This document shows, piece after piece, positions 37,401-45,383 of a DNA stretch of 64,000 nucleotides (its first letter is position 1; the number at the start of each line of letters is the position of its first letter). The stretch lies in the NCBI GenBank assembly GCA_963662865.1, contig OY759969.1:434001-498000 (forward strand), written 5' to 3'. The notes under the pieces were generated by a model that searched no databases, was not told where the DNA came from, and saw only the letters and a program-made list of their open reading frames with translations. The position numbers and the translations under genes are program-made. The DNA comes from JAJDYQ01 sp963662865. GTDB taxonomy: Bacteria > Pseudomonadota > Gammaproteobacteria > JAJDYQ01.

Positions 37401-40400
37401 CGTGACCGTTGTGGCGACCTCGGGCATGGCGAGCCTCGCCACGGTGAGTCCGGCGGCTGGCCTGATCTTTAGCGACAGCAACTGGGACACGGCACAGACG
37501 GTGACGGTGACCGGGGTCAATAACGATGCCGACGCGTCCGACCGGACGGTGATCATCAGCCACGCGGCGACCTCGACGGACGCCAATTACAGCGGCCTTG
37601 CGGTTGCTTCGGTGACGGCGACGGTGAGCGACGACGACGCCACCCCGGTGACCCTGGCGGGCGCGGCGGGCAACCTGACGGAAGGCGATGCCAAAACCAT
37701 CACCGTGACCCTGGGCCGTGCCCTGGTGGCGGGCGAGGTACTGGCGGTGCCGCTGAGTTTTGGCGGCGCGGCGACACCGGGCACGGACTACAGCATAACC
37801 GGCCGCGCGGCGAGCGGAGTCAGCTACACCGGCCTGAACGGCGCCGCCGGTACCGTGACATTTACCGGCCCCCTCACGGGCATGACGGCGACCGTGGCCA
37901 CGCTGACGCTGAGCGCGACGGTCGATAGCGTGGACGAGGGCGGCGGCGAGACGGTGGACATCGACCTGGGTACCCTGGACGGCGACTCCGGCACCAACCT
38001 GGGCGGCGGAGCCAGCGGTACGGACAGCCTGGCGGACTTCACCATTGAAGAACCGGTGGTGATTGACATCACCGGCGGCGCCGCGGTCACCGAGGGCAGC
38101 TCGGCGACCTTCACGTTGACGGCCAGCCGGGCACCGGGTGCAGAGCTGTCGATTACAGTGGCAGTGACAGACGCCGCGGCGGGTAATTTTGTGGATTCAG
38201 GCGCCGAGGGCGAGGCCACGGTGACCCTGGCGAGCGGTGCCACCACGGTGACCTACGAAGTCGCCACGCAGGCCGACGTCACAGACGAGGCCAGCGGCAC
38301 GCTCACGGTGACCGTGGCGGATGGCGACGGCTACATGGTCGGCCCCTCGCCGGTGGCGATGGTCGCGGTCAATGACGACGATGCCACCGTCGTGACGTTG
38401 TCGGGAGCGGGCGGCAATCTCAACGAGGGGGCCACCAGCGCCCTGAGCGTGACCCTGAACCGCGGCCTGATCAGCGGCGAGAGCCTGGCGGTGCCGCTGA
38501 CCCTGGGCGGCACCGCGGAGCGGGGCACGGACTACACCCTGACCGGTGCCCCGGCGAGCGGCGTGATGTACACCATCCCGGACAGCGGCGGCGCCGGCAC
38601 GGTGACGTTTAGCGGCCCGTCCGTAAGCGCGGCCACGCTGACGCTGCGGATACTGACCGACATCATCACCGACGCCAACGAGACCATCGACATCGACCTG
38701 GGCCCCCTGGGTACGACCACCGGCACCAACCTGGGCGGCGGCGCCAGGGGCACCGACAATCTGGCGGACTTCGTCATCATGGAGGAGCCGACCATCGTGC
38801 TGATGCCGGCGAGCCTGACGGTCACCGAGGGCGGCAGCGCCGTGGGTTACGCGGTATCACTGGCGACCCGGCCGATGGTCAATGTGGCCATTGCGGTGAC
38901 GGGTCACAGCGGCACCGACCTGAGCCCGACGCCGAGCGGCCTGACGTTCACGTCGGCCAACTGGAGCGCGGTACAGACGATCACGGTGACGGCCGATACC
39001 GACGTGGACGCCGTGGATGACACGGCCCGTCTGACACACACGGCGAGTGCCACGGGCGATGGTTATGACGGAGTGACGGCGCAGCTGCCGGTCACGATCA
39101 CCGACATCGATGTGGCGGGAGTGACCCTGGTTGAGACGGCAGGAGCGACCCGCATAGTCGAGAACGGCAGCACGGACACCTACACGGTAGAACTGTCGAC
39201 CCAACCGTCGGGCAATGTGGAGCTCATGATTGCGAGCTCGGATCAGACGGCGGCGACGGTGAGTCCGACGGGCCTGACCTTTACGATGGGCAACTGGAAT
39301 ACGGCCCAGGAAGTGACGGTGAGAGGAGTTGACGACCGCATAGACAATGCCGGAGGCGAACGCAGGGTAAGCCTGAGCCACCGCATCAGCCGTGGAGACG
39401 GCAACAGCTACCCGATGGACGGCCTGACGCTGGAATCGCTTGCCGTGACGGTAGTGGACGACGACGAAGCCGGTGTGCGATTCAGCGAGACCGGAGTGAC
39501 GGTCAACGAGAATGGTGCCGAGGACGGCGGCACGGCGAGCTACACGGTGGTGCTGACCACGCCGCCGGCGGGGGCTGTCGAGATTGCGGTGAGCTCTGAT
39601 TTACCGACGGCGGCGACGGCGAGCCCGGCGGTTCTGACGTTCACGGTGGGTAACTGGGACACGGAGCAGACGGTGACGGTGAGAGGAGTTGACGACCGCC
39701 TCGACAATTCGCCGCGCGACCGGCGCCGGACGAGGATCAGCCACGGCATCCGCGTCGGAGACGGCGGCGGCGGTTATCCGACGAGCCTGAGCCTGACGGC
39801 GGTGGTGGTTGCGGTGCTTGACGACGACGCGGCCCCGGCAGTGATGATCAGCGCGATGGAGGATTTCACGGTCAATGAGAATGGCGGCATGGCGAGTTAC
39901 ACGGTGGAGCTGGCCTCGCAGCCGGCGGGCGATGTCGAGATTACCACGACCTCGACGATGCCGATTGCGGCCATGGTCAGCCCGGCGATCCTGACGTTCA
40001 CGACGGCTAACTGGGACACGGCTCAGAGAGTGACGGTGACCGGAGTGGACGACAACATCAACAACCCCGACAATCGGCGCACGGCGAGCATCGGCCACCG
40101 CATCAGCAACGGCGACGGCAGCACCTACCCGACGGGAGGGCTGAGTCCGGAATCGGTGGTTGTCACGGTGACGGACGACGACGCGGCCCCGGCAGTGATG
40201 ATCAGCGCGATGGAGGATTTCACGGTCAATGAGAATGGCGGCACGGCGAGTTACACGGTGGAGCTGGCCTCGCAGCCGGCGGGCGATGTCGAGATTACCA
40301 CGACCTCGACGATGCCGATTGCGGCCATGGTCAGCCCGGCGAGCCTGACGTTCACGACGGTTAACTGGGACACGGCTCAGAGAGTGACGGTGACCGGAGT

Positions 40401-42372
40401 GGACGACAACATCAACAACCCCGGCAATCGGCGCACGGCGAGCATCGGTCACCGCATCAGCAACGGCGACGGCAGCACCTACCCGACGGGAGGGCTGAGT
40501 CCGGAATCGGTGGTTGTCACGGTGACGGACGACGATGCGGCCCCGGGAGTGACGATCAGCGTTGATGTCGCGACGGTCAATGAGAATGGCGGCACGGCGA
40601 GTTACACGGTGGTGCTGGACTCGCAGCCGGGCGCACCGGTGCAGCTGACGGTGACCTCCGACACGCCGACGGCGGCGACGGCAGGCCCGTCGATTCTGAC
40701 GTTCACGACGGTTAACTGGAACACGGCCCAGGCCGTGACGGTGACCGGGGTGGTTGACGACATAGACAACCCCGGAGGAGCACGCACGGCGAGCATCGGC
40801 CACCGCATCAGCAACGGCGACGGCAGCACCTACCCGACGGGAGGGCTGAGTCCGGAATCGGTGGTTGTCACGGTGACGGACGGAGAGACCGAGACATCGC
40901 AGATGCAGGCGGCGCAGGAGACCTGGCTGCCGCGCTTCGGACTGATGGCGGTAGAACATATGCTGGGCGGCCTGGATGCGCGTTTTTCGTTGACGGATCG
41001 TGCGCCGGGGCTGTCGGGCAATGTGAGCGGTCTGTCCTCTGGTCGTGCACTGCCTGGGGTCGATCATGGAATCGGTGATGTATCGGGTCTGGGTGCGGAC
41101 GGCTTCGGTCAGGGCAGTGGCGCCGGTCATGGCGATGGCCTGGGGGCCGGTTCGGTTGACCGCTTGTTGAACCTGTCAAGGACGCTGTCGCTGCGCGATA
41201 TGCTGCGCGGCAGCCGTTTCGTGTACACCGATCAGGACGGAGTTTCGGTGTGGGGTCAGGCGTCGTACTCGCGCTACGAAGATGCCCGCGAGGGGGTCAC
41301 GGTGGATGGCGAGGTGACGACCGGCCTGCTGGGAGTGGACAGCGACAACGGACGGACGCTGCTGGGTCTGGCGCTGTCATACAGCGAAGGCACTGGAGAC
41401 TGGAGTGGAGCGAGTGCCCAGGGCGAATTGTCGAGCACGCTGGCGTCGCTGCTGCCGTATATCCGACACAACGTCACCGAGAGATTGCAGTTATGGGCGG
41501 CGGCGAGTTATGGCCTTGGCAACCTGGAGCAGAGTTCGACATCGGCTGATTCGAGGCATGACATTAATCAGCTATCGGCCTCGGTGGGGCTGCGCGGCAC
41601 GCTGCTGGAGCGTCCGGTGGAGGCAGGCGGTCTGAAGCTGGAGCTGACCTCGGATGCGACGCTGGCGCGGATTGAATCGAATGACGATGACGGGGGCGTA
41701 GCGGGCCTGACGGCAGATACGCAGCGGCTGCGTCTGGGTCTGGAGTGGTCGTGGCAGATGCCGCAGGCGGACGGCGGTCGGCTGGTTCCGGAACTGGAGC
41801 TGGGGATGCGCTATGACGGCGGCGATAGCAGCGACGGAGTGGGAGTGGAACTGGGCGGCGGTATCAGCTGGGAGTTGCCGTCGAGGGGCTTGACGGTGGA
41901 TGTGCGCGGTCGGCGTCTGCTGGATCATGATGCCGCCGAGCGGCGAGAGTGGGGCGTATCGGGTTCGCTGCGCTACGAGCTGCAACCGGACACGGCCTAC
42001 GGCCCGTCGCTGAGTGTGCGTCAGGAGTACGGCACCGCCGCGGCTTCTGGCGGCCTGGACCGATTGTTGTCGGATTCGTTATCGGAGGCGCTGGAGGGTG
42101 ATTCCTCACAGCCCGGTTCGGCCTCCGGTCGTTGGAGCCTGGAGGGCGAGTGGGGCTTGGCCCTGAGTGACGGCGCCACCGGCATTCCATATGCGGGCCT
42201 GTCGTCGTCCGGCACATCTTCAGGTTCCGGGCGCGATCTGACCGTGGGTTGGCGCCTGCTGTCGGCACCGGGCGGCCCGGACATGGAGCTGGACATCAAG
42301 GCCTTGCGCCGCCGGGACGGTGAAGGCAAAACCAACCACGGCATCGGCGCACAGTGGAAGCTGCACTGGTAG
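31420..42372 (+). CDS. Giant Calx-beta repeat autotransporter adhesin, main part
   Basis: The 3,650-residue frame is a surface protein made of repeated Ig-fold modules with acidic DDD linkers, probably calcium-binding. Three module types recur: A (TGAIDEGGTVGFTI..IIDVPLSIGG; at 31.6, 32.8, 36.5 kb), B (VTLAGAAGDI..GTDYTVTG..GGGASGTDNLADF; at 33.6, 34.3, 35.0, 37.6, 38.4 kb) and C (TYTVEL..QPS..LTFT..NW..VQTVTVTG; many copies, including three 354-base tandem units). About residues 3165-3265 are a linker (LPRFGLMAVEHMLGGLDARF), then a beta-barrel of about 380 residues ends in QWKLHW with an aromatic last residue, as in type V secretion. It lacks a signal peptide because it is the continuation of the two frames upstream; TTG 31420 is probably not a real start. 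Confidence 0.85.
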   Translation: MASFVTNFASLQRKIRINGDTVDELDETVTLTLQRTSTTPRNIVLDSDADSVTFTITDDDPAIVSLTRTGGTGAIDEGGTVGFTIELDRALTAGEIIDVPLSIGGTGVTTDDWSLAAAGTGVTLSAEDTATPLLSFAGAGAETATLVLTTALDNTAEGGGTETYTIALGPNDNSANGFDLASRATNVGGGADPHASDTGFDVMVGDGIGHTLSISLDRTMSAEGDFGIGNSGLSEGATLTFTIDPPGATTGVVSLNIVGSLDNTDFLFATSENPTVFFHELGRLSINLATFFSSGSSRTFRVRAIGDDTDETDETVQIALERVGGTPANVVISPTANRVTYTIIDDDTAGVTITETDDATTLAEDGTDDYGVVLTSQPNSNVTITATSGTTATATVSPSVLTFVVRTWDTPQTITVTGVDNAIDGADQQVTITHTATATEDAIYSAITPASVTATVIDDEPTIVSLTRTGDTGAIDEGGTVGFTIALNRPLTAGEIIDVPLSIGGTGVTPDDWSLTADGTGVTLSAEDTATPLLSFAGEGSETATLVLTTARDVTTEGTGTETYTIALGPNDNSANGFDHASRATNVGGGADPHPSDNTFDVMVGDVSLISFALASSAADEGVGTHNVVFNLMPAPTADMMITYVSTAHSATENGDYSVPGRRISVTANTSSVSIPVTIIDDSLDEIRESAALTLTTIGSDYTPGSTSTHTLFIIDNDATTVTLAGAAGDIMEGADKAFTVTLGRALAAGEALAVPLTFMGEATPGTDYTVTGATASGVTYSGLGSAAGTVTFTGPSAASATLTLSATADSDVEASGESVIIGLGTLNSNSGTGLGGGASGTDNLADFNIGGPPPVIGITGGPAVTEGSAATFTVTASRAQATNLPIMLTVADAAAPGDYLNASDEGARMVTLPGGTTMTTVQIATQADRIDEPNGLITATIADGTGYTVDTPPAATVQVRDDDMTAVALSSSTAGNITEGASKVFTVALTRPLIAGESLAVPLTFGGMATPGTDYTVTGPAAMGIAYRGLNSAAGTVTFTGPSADRTRLTLTATLDNEVEAAGETVDIDLGTLGRDSGTNLGGGAFDADILNIFTIEDPSILTITGGAAVTEGSSVTFTVTADRVPSSDLDITLTVADAAAGDYLDADDEGERMVTLSGTTTATLEIPTQADATDETNGLITMTIADGTGYTVGMPSSAMVGVSDDDATTVTLAGTAADINEGVTRNLTVTVNRPLAAGESLAVPLTLGGTATRGTDYTLTGTDADGIAYTIPDSGPAGTVTFTGPAPAIATLTLAVQTDDADDAGETITIAPGTPTGSGPGGPLGGALIGTGSLDYTIMQDPAIVLLPTLAITEGASANYAVSLAVLPTINVTIAVTGQAGTELTLSPDALTFTATNWNTIQSFTVTAGTDADADDDTATLMHTATGGNYDTVTAQITVNTRDEDEAGVTITETQDDTTVIEQGSADGGTDTYTVVLATQPASAVEITVTSDTTSAATVSPMTLTFTTANWDTAQTVTVTGINDNRVNAGGARTASLSHRISTGDSRSYPTNGLSPAPVTVTVSDDDEAGVTLTETQGGTTVVEDGSADGGTDTYTVELDTQPSADVVIVPTSGTTSAATVSPPRLTFTPANWEAVQTVTVTGADDSTDAVDRQSPITHAATSTDADYNGIVIDSVTATVRDDEPTVVSLMRTGTTGAVDEGGTVGFTITLGRALIAGEIIDVPLSIGGTNVTTADWSLAAAGSGVSLTNEATATPLLSFAEGAETATLELSPEADNIDEGTETYRIELGANGDGTNGFDHTSLGTNVGGGADPHGSANGFDVEVVDAASHLVSIAIDPAMGAEGDTGLSDGATVTVTVTPPRPQGFALSLELSGTATRGSDYRFTQADNSEITGALELSFAADQASVAYKIRVSGDAVDEDDETVIVTVDRVGTTPEDVAIAPGAASVSYTVLNDDTPPGVTLVEPNGATTLTETGSARYTMVLNRQPTSDVTVVATSGMASLATVSPAAGLIFSDSNWDTAQTVTVTGVNNDADASDRTVIISHAATSTDANYSGLAVASVTATVSDDDATPVTLAGAAGNLTEGDAKTITVTLGRALVAGEVLAVPLSFGGAATPGTDYSITGRAASGVSYTGLNGAAGTVTFTGPLTGMTATVATLTLSATVDSVDEGGGETVDIDLGTLDGDSGTNLGGGASGTDSLADFTIEEPVVIDITGGAAVTEGSSATFTLTASRAPGAELSITVAVTDAAAGNFVDSGAEGEATVTLASGATTVTYEVATQADVTDEASGTLTVTVADGDGYMVGPSPVAMVAVNDDDATVVTLSGAGGNLNEGATSALSVTLNRGLISGESLAVPLTLGGTAERGTDYTLTGAPASGVMYTIPDSGGAGTVTFSGPSVSAATLTLRILTDIITDANETIDIDLGPLGTTTGTNLGGGARGTDNLADFVIMEEPTIVLMPASLTVTEGGSAVGYAVSLATRPMVNVAIAVTGHSGTDLSPTPSGLTFTSANWSAVQTITVTADTDVDAVDDTARLTHTASATGDGYDGVTAQLPVTITDIDVAGVTLVETAGATRIVENGSTDTYTVELSTQPSGNVELMIASSDQTAATVSPTGLTFTMGNWNTAQEVTVRGVDDRIDNAGGERRVSLSHRISRGDGNSYPMDGLTLESLAVTVVDDDEAGVRFSETGVTVNENGAEDGGTASYTVVLTTPPAGAVEIAVSSDLPTAATASPAVLTFTVGNWDTEQTVTVRGVDDRLDNSPRDRRRTRISHGIRVGDGGGGYPTSLSLTAVVVAVLDDDAAPAVMISAMEDFTVNENGGMASYTVELASQPAGDVEITTTSTMPIAAMVSPAILTFTTANWDTAQRVTVTGVDDNINNPDNRRTASIGHRISNGDGSTYPTGGLSPESVVVTVTDDDAAPAVMISAMEDFTVNENGGTASYTVELASQPAGDVEITTTSTMPIAAMVSPASLTFTTVNWDTAQRVTVTGVDDNINNPGNRRTASIGHRISNGDGSTYPTGGLSPESVVVTVTDDDAAPGVTISVDVATVNENGGTASYTVVLDSQPGAPVQLTVTSDTPTAATAGPSILTFTTVNWNTAQAVTVTGVVDDIDNPGGARTASIGHRISNGDGSTYPTGGLSPESVVVTVTDGETETSQMQAAQETWLPRFGLMAVEHMLGGLDARFSLTDRAPGLSGNVSGLSSGRALPGVDHGIGDVSGLGADGFGQGSGAGHGDGLGAGSVDRLLNLSRTLSLRDMLRGSRFVYTDQDGVSVWGQASYSRYEDAREGVTVDGEVTTGLLGVDSDNGRTLLGLALSYSEGTGDWSGASAQGELSSTLASLLPYIRHNVTERLQLWAAASYGLGNLEQSSTSADSRHDINQLSASVGLRGTLLERPVEAGGLKLELTSDATLARIESNDDDGGVAGLTADTQRLRLGLEWSWQMPQADGGRLVPELELGMRYDGGDSSDGVGVELGGGISWELPSRGLTVDVRGRRLLDHDAAERREWGVSGSLRYELQPDTAYGPSLSVRQEYGTAAASGGLDRLLSDSLSEALEGDSSQPGSASGRWSLEGEWGLALSDGATGIPYAGLSSSGTSSGSGRDLTVGWRLLSAPGGPDMELDIKALRRRDGEGKTNHGIGAQWKLHW
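39841..40881 (+). repeat. Three tandem 354-base repeats inside the adhesin
   Basis: Units start at 39841, 40195 and 40549, each 354 bases apart (118 residues). Units 1 and 2 are nearly identical over their length (AVMISAMEDFTVNENGG to SPESVVVTVTDDD); unit 3 has diverged in the first half and is one residue shorter there. Recent in-frame duplication is the simplest explanation, so copy number may vary among strains. Confidence 0.9.
41226..42369 (+). other. Autotransporter beta-barrel domain of the adhesin
   Basis: Alternating polar/hydrophobic strands with aromatic girdle residues start near VSVWGQASYSRYED and continue through GRTLLGLALSYSEGTGDW, LQLWAAASYGLGNL and LRLGLEWSWQMP to WKLHW at the C-terminus. 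This is the translocator of a monomeric autotransporter (type Va). A second, shrunken copy of its C-terminal half is found at 61966-62161. Confidence 0.85.
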
Positions 42373-42383
42373 TGATTGGCATG

Positions 42384-42418
42384 GCCGCCGGGGGTATTTT
42401 CCCCGGCGGCTATTTGTT
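42384..42418 (+). terminator. Terminator after the adhesin
   Basis: A perfect 10-bp stem, GCCGCCGGGG (42384-42393) with CCCCGGCGGC (42401-42410), and a loop of GTATTTT, followed by TATTTGTTGT. The U-run is imperfect but the stem is very stable. Confidence 0.75.
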
Positions 42419-42619
42419 GTGATACCAGCCGCTCTGTTGTGTTTTCAGCGGGGTTTCCGGCTAACGCCCTATCGACTTCAAGCAGGCAGCCCGTTCAAGG
42501 GTGAGTTTGACCGTCTGAAAAAGTGCGCTATGTGGTGGACTTATACATCGCGTTGACGTTGGTGGATCATGTCCGTATTATCCCGTTCCCTGGCGAATTC
42601 GGAGCGATTTGCGGGGAAT

Positions 42620-42696
42620 CGGGGCATGGCGCAGTCTGGTAGCGCATCTGCTTTGGGAGCAGAGGGTCGGGGGTTCAAATCCCTCTGCCCCGACCA
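42620..42696 (+). tRNA. tRNA-Pro (anticodon UGG)
   Basis: A 77-base tRNA with acceptor CGGGGCA/TGCCCCG and encoded CCA. Anticodon stem TCTGC/GCAGA encloses TTTGGGA, with TGG at 42654-42656. First of a four-tRNA cluster upstream of tig. Confidence 0.96.
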
Positions 42697-42788
42697 GTAA
42701 TATGCGGTGAATTCCTCAAGTATCCGGAGTCTGTGAGGCAATCGGATTTTGCTGCGAGGCCGGATTCTCGTTCCGTGCAACGGATTTT

Positions 42789-42865
<77 letters not shown>

Positions 42866-42915
42866 AAGATGAACGGGCAGGTCATGGGTCTGGCCTGCGT
42901 TTGTATGGGAGTTAT

Positions 42916-42993
42916 GGTGGGTGTAGCTCAGTTTGGTAGAGCACTGGATTGTGGCTCCGGATGTCGAGGGTTCGAGTCCCTTCACTCACCCCA
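42916..42993 (+). tRNA. tRNA-His (anticodon GUG)
   Basis: The acceptor GTGGGTG pairs with CACTCAC, and an extra G at 42916 faces C90 as the G-1 identity base of tRNA-His. Anticodon loop TTGTGGC with GTG at 42951-42953; CCA encoded. Confidence 0.96.
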
Positions 42994-43105
42994 ATTATAA
43001 TCATATACATAGCTATACTCAATACTCAGGCCTTGAGATGCTGGCCATAACTGGCGCGTTGAGAAAACAGAAGAGCTGCTGCGGTAGCCTTTTTTTATGC
43101 CTTTA

Positions 43106-43191
<86 letters not shown>

Positions 43192-43234
43192 TGTTTTGAC
43201 GAAAATCGATAAAGTAAAATAGATGGGGATCCAA

Positions 43235-44542
43235 ATGGAAGTGACGGTTGAAGTTGTGCAGGGGCTGGAGCGTCGTATGACGGTTACGATTCCTGTTAAT
43301 GGGATTCAATCGAAGGTCGATAAAAAGCTGCGTTTAATGGCTAAAACGGCACGTATGCAGGGCTTTCGCCCAGGTAAAGTGCCTTTTAGGATGATTAAAA
43401 GGCAGTATCTTGACCAGATCGAGACCGAGGTCGTGGCGGATATTATCCAGTCCACTTATGGGAAGGCTTTGTTGAAGGAAAATATCAGGCCCGCCAGCGG
43501 CCCTGCGCTGCAATCACGGGACTTAAAGGATGACAATACACTTGAATATGTTATGACCTTTGAGATTTACCCTGAGATTGAAGTTCAGGGGCTGGACAGG
43601 ATCAAGGTGGAAAAACCGGTGGTCACTATTTCCGAGGAAAATGTTGATCGTATGATTCAGACATTACGTCAACAGCGCACTGACTGGAATGAGGTTGACC
43701 GTGAAAGCCGGCACGATGATCGTCTGGTAATCGCATTTGAGGGTAGCATAGATGATGAGAAGTTTGATGGTAGTTCGGCTAAAGATATGCCTCTGGTGTT
43801 GGGCTCCGGTTCAATGTTGAGTGAGTTCGAGAATCGCCTCGTCGGGATGAAAGCCGGCGAGGAAAAAAGGTTCGATGTCACTTTCCCCGAGGATTATCCT
43901 GGAAAAGCCGTTGCAGGCAAGACCGCGCAGTTTATCGTGAATGTTGATTCTGTGAGTGAGCCGGAGCTACCGGAACTTGATGATGAGTTCGCCAGAGCTT
44001 ACGGTGTTGACGAGGGGGGCATGGAGCAGTTCCGCAGGGATGTGAAGGAAAATATGCAGCGGGAACTCAATCAGGTCGTTCGTTCCAGTGTTAAAAATCA
44101 GATCATGGATGGGCTTCTGGAAAATAATCAGATTGAGATTCCAAACGCCCTGGTTGACGAGGAAGTCGAGCGATTGCGCCAGTCTGCCCGGGAAGACATG
44201 CAGCGCTCCGGCAGCGATGCCAGTCTGAAGTTGCCTTCGTCTGTCTTTGAAGTTCAGGCGCGTCGCCGCGTTCAACTTGGTCTGCTGGTTGCGAAGCTCA
44301 TACGAACCAATAAGATCGAACCGGATAAGGAAAAGTTTGAAGAAGAGGTCAGGACGATTGCCTCGACCTATGAAGAGTCCGATGTTGTGGAACGCGCCTA
44401 CCGTGATCGTCTGGATTTAAGGCAGCAACTGGAGGCTGTGATTATGGAGAATCAGCTTATCGATGTCTTGCTTGAACAGGTCGATGTTTCTGACGCCGCA
44501 AAAGATTTTTACGATGTTGTCCAACACAGAGTGTACACTTAA
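43235..44542 (+). CDS. tig: Trigger factor
   Basis: The ribosome-bound chaperone and peptidyl-prolyl isomerase. The N-terminal ribosome-binding domain contains the signature GFRPGKVPF (residues 43-51 region), the middle FKBP-type domain has DRLVIAFEG and PLVLGSGSML, and the C-terminal domain is helical. I start at ATG 43235 (MEVTVEVVQGLERR), which matches the family and has GGGGAT upstream; the ATG at 43223 would add four residues. It leads the tig-clpP-clpX-lon-hupB group. Confidence 0.96.
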   Translation: MEVTVEVVQGLERRMTVTIPVNGIQSKVDKKLRLMAKTARMQGFRPGKVPFRMIKRQYLDQIETEVVADIIQSTYGKALLKENIRPASGPALQSRDLKDDNTLEYVMTFEIYPEIEVQGLDRIKVEKPVVTISEENVDRMIQTLRQQRTDWNEVDRESRHDDRLVIAFEGSIDDEKFDGSSAKDMPLVLGSGSMLSEFENRLVGMKAGEEKRFDVTFPEDYPGKAVAGKTAQFIVNVDSVSEPELPELDDEFARAYGVDEGGMEQFRRDVKENMQRELNQVVRSSVKNQIMDGLLENNQIEIPNALVDEEVERLRQSAREDMQRSGSDASLKLPSSVFEVQARRRVQLGLLVAKLIRTNKIEPDKEKFEEEVRTIASTYEESDVVERAYRDRLDLRQQLEAVIMENQLIDVLLEQVDVSDAAKDFYDVVQHRVYT

Positions 44543-44575
44543 CCGTTTTAGAATGGCGTGGTCAGGGGTGACAGT

Positions 44576-45226
44576 ATGAAAAGTTGGGTAGATGAGCAGG
44601 GCGCACAGCATGCCAGAAACCTGAATCTGGTTCCGATAGTGGTTGAGCAGACTCCCAGAGGCGAGCGTTCATACGATATATATTCTCGCCTGTTAAAGGA
44701 ACGTGTGGTCTTTATGGTTGGCTCAGTTGAGGATTATTCGGCCAATCTGATTGTGGCTCAGTTGCTGTTTCTGGAGGCGGAGAACCCGGATAAGGATATT
44801 CATTTTTATATTAACTCCCCTGGTGGTTCGGTTTCGTCCGGTCTGGCGATTTACGATACCATGCAGTTTATAAAATCTGATGTCAGTACCATGTGCATTG
44901 GTCAGGCGGCCAGTATGGGTGCTGTATTACTGGCTGGTGGCGCGACAGGTAAACGGTATTCTTTACCGCATTCGCGGGTTATGATTCATCAACCTCTGGG
45001 CGGCTTTCAGGGGCAGGCCTCGGATTTTGATATTCACGCGAGGGAAATTCTGCTGGTTCGGGAGCGATTGAACAGGATTCTGGCAAACCATACCGGCCAG
45101 GATCTGGGGAAAATTCAACATGACACTGATCGTGACAACTTCATGAGTGCCGAGGAAGCGCAAGATTATGGCCTCGTTGACAAGGTCATGCTGGCTCGCC
45201 AAAGGGATGTCAGAGAAGAGGGGTAA
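44576..45226 (+). CDS. clpP: ATP-dependent Clp protease proteolytic subunit
   Basis: A serine peptidase that forms two stacked heptameric rings and works with ClpX or ClpA. From the ATG at 44576 (216 residues, AGGGGTG upstream), the triad is S113 in GQAASMGA, H138 in VMIHQP and D187 in HDTDRDNF. The N-terminal VPIVVEQTPRGERSYDIYSRLL is the classical start of the mature protease. A frame start at 44558 is less likely. Confidence 0.96.
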   Translation: MKSWVDEQGAQHARNLNLVPIVVEQTPRGERSYDIYSRLLKERVVFMVGSVEDYSANLIVAQLLFLEAENPDKDIHFYINSPGGSVSSGLAIYDTMQFIKSDVSTMCIGQAASMGAVLLAGGATGKRYSLPHSRVMIHQPLGGFQGQASDFDIHAREILLVRERLNRILANHTGQDLGKIQHDTDRDNFMSAEEAQDYGLVDKVMLARQRDVREEG

Positions 45227-45383
45227 ATACCGCCTTTTTCTCATTCTGATTTATGGTAGGGTTGCAGCTATTGCCAGATAATGGTGCATTAATCCTGATT
45301 CAGGTCTTGATTTTATGCCGTTTGGGTCGGACTGTTGAACTTCCAGCGTTTGGTGGCCTTTTTAAGGTGTATGGCGGGTCCAC

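Noticed and set aside
33265..37563. A 1,432-residue open frame on the minus strand
   Set aside because: It is antisense to the adhesin repeats. The strong G/C bias at third codon positions of the real gene removes stops from this antisense frame; the translation is His/Arg/Gly-rich low complexity and matches nothing.
31600..40881. Regularly recurring sequence words that could suggest a repeat array such as CRISPR
   Set aside because: The periodicity is that of protein modules (hundreds of bases, in frame, all coding) and not of short repeats with unique spacers.
39601..41130. A 509-residue minus-strand frame
   Set aside because: Same cause as the longer antisense frame; it mirrors the 354-base repeats and has no family features.
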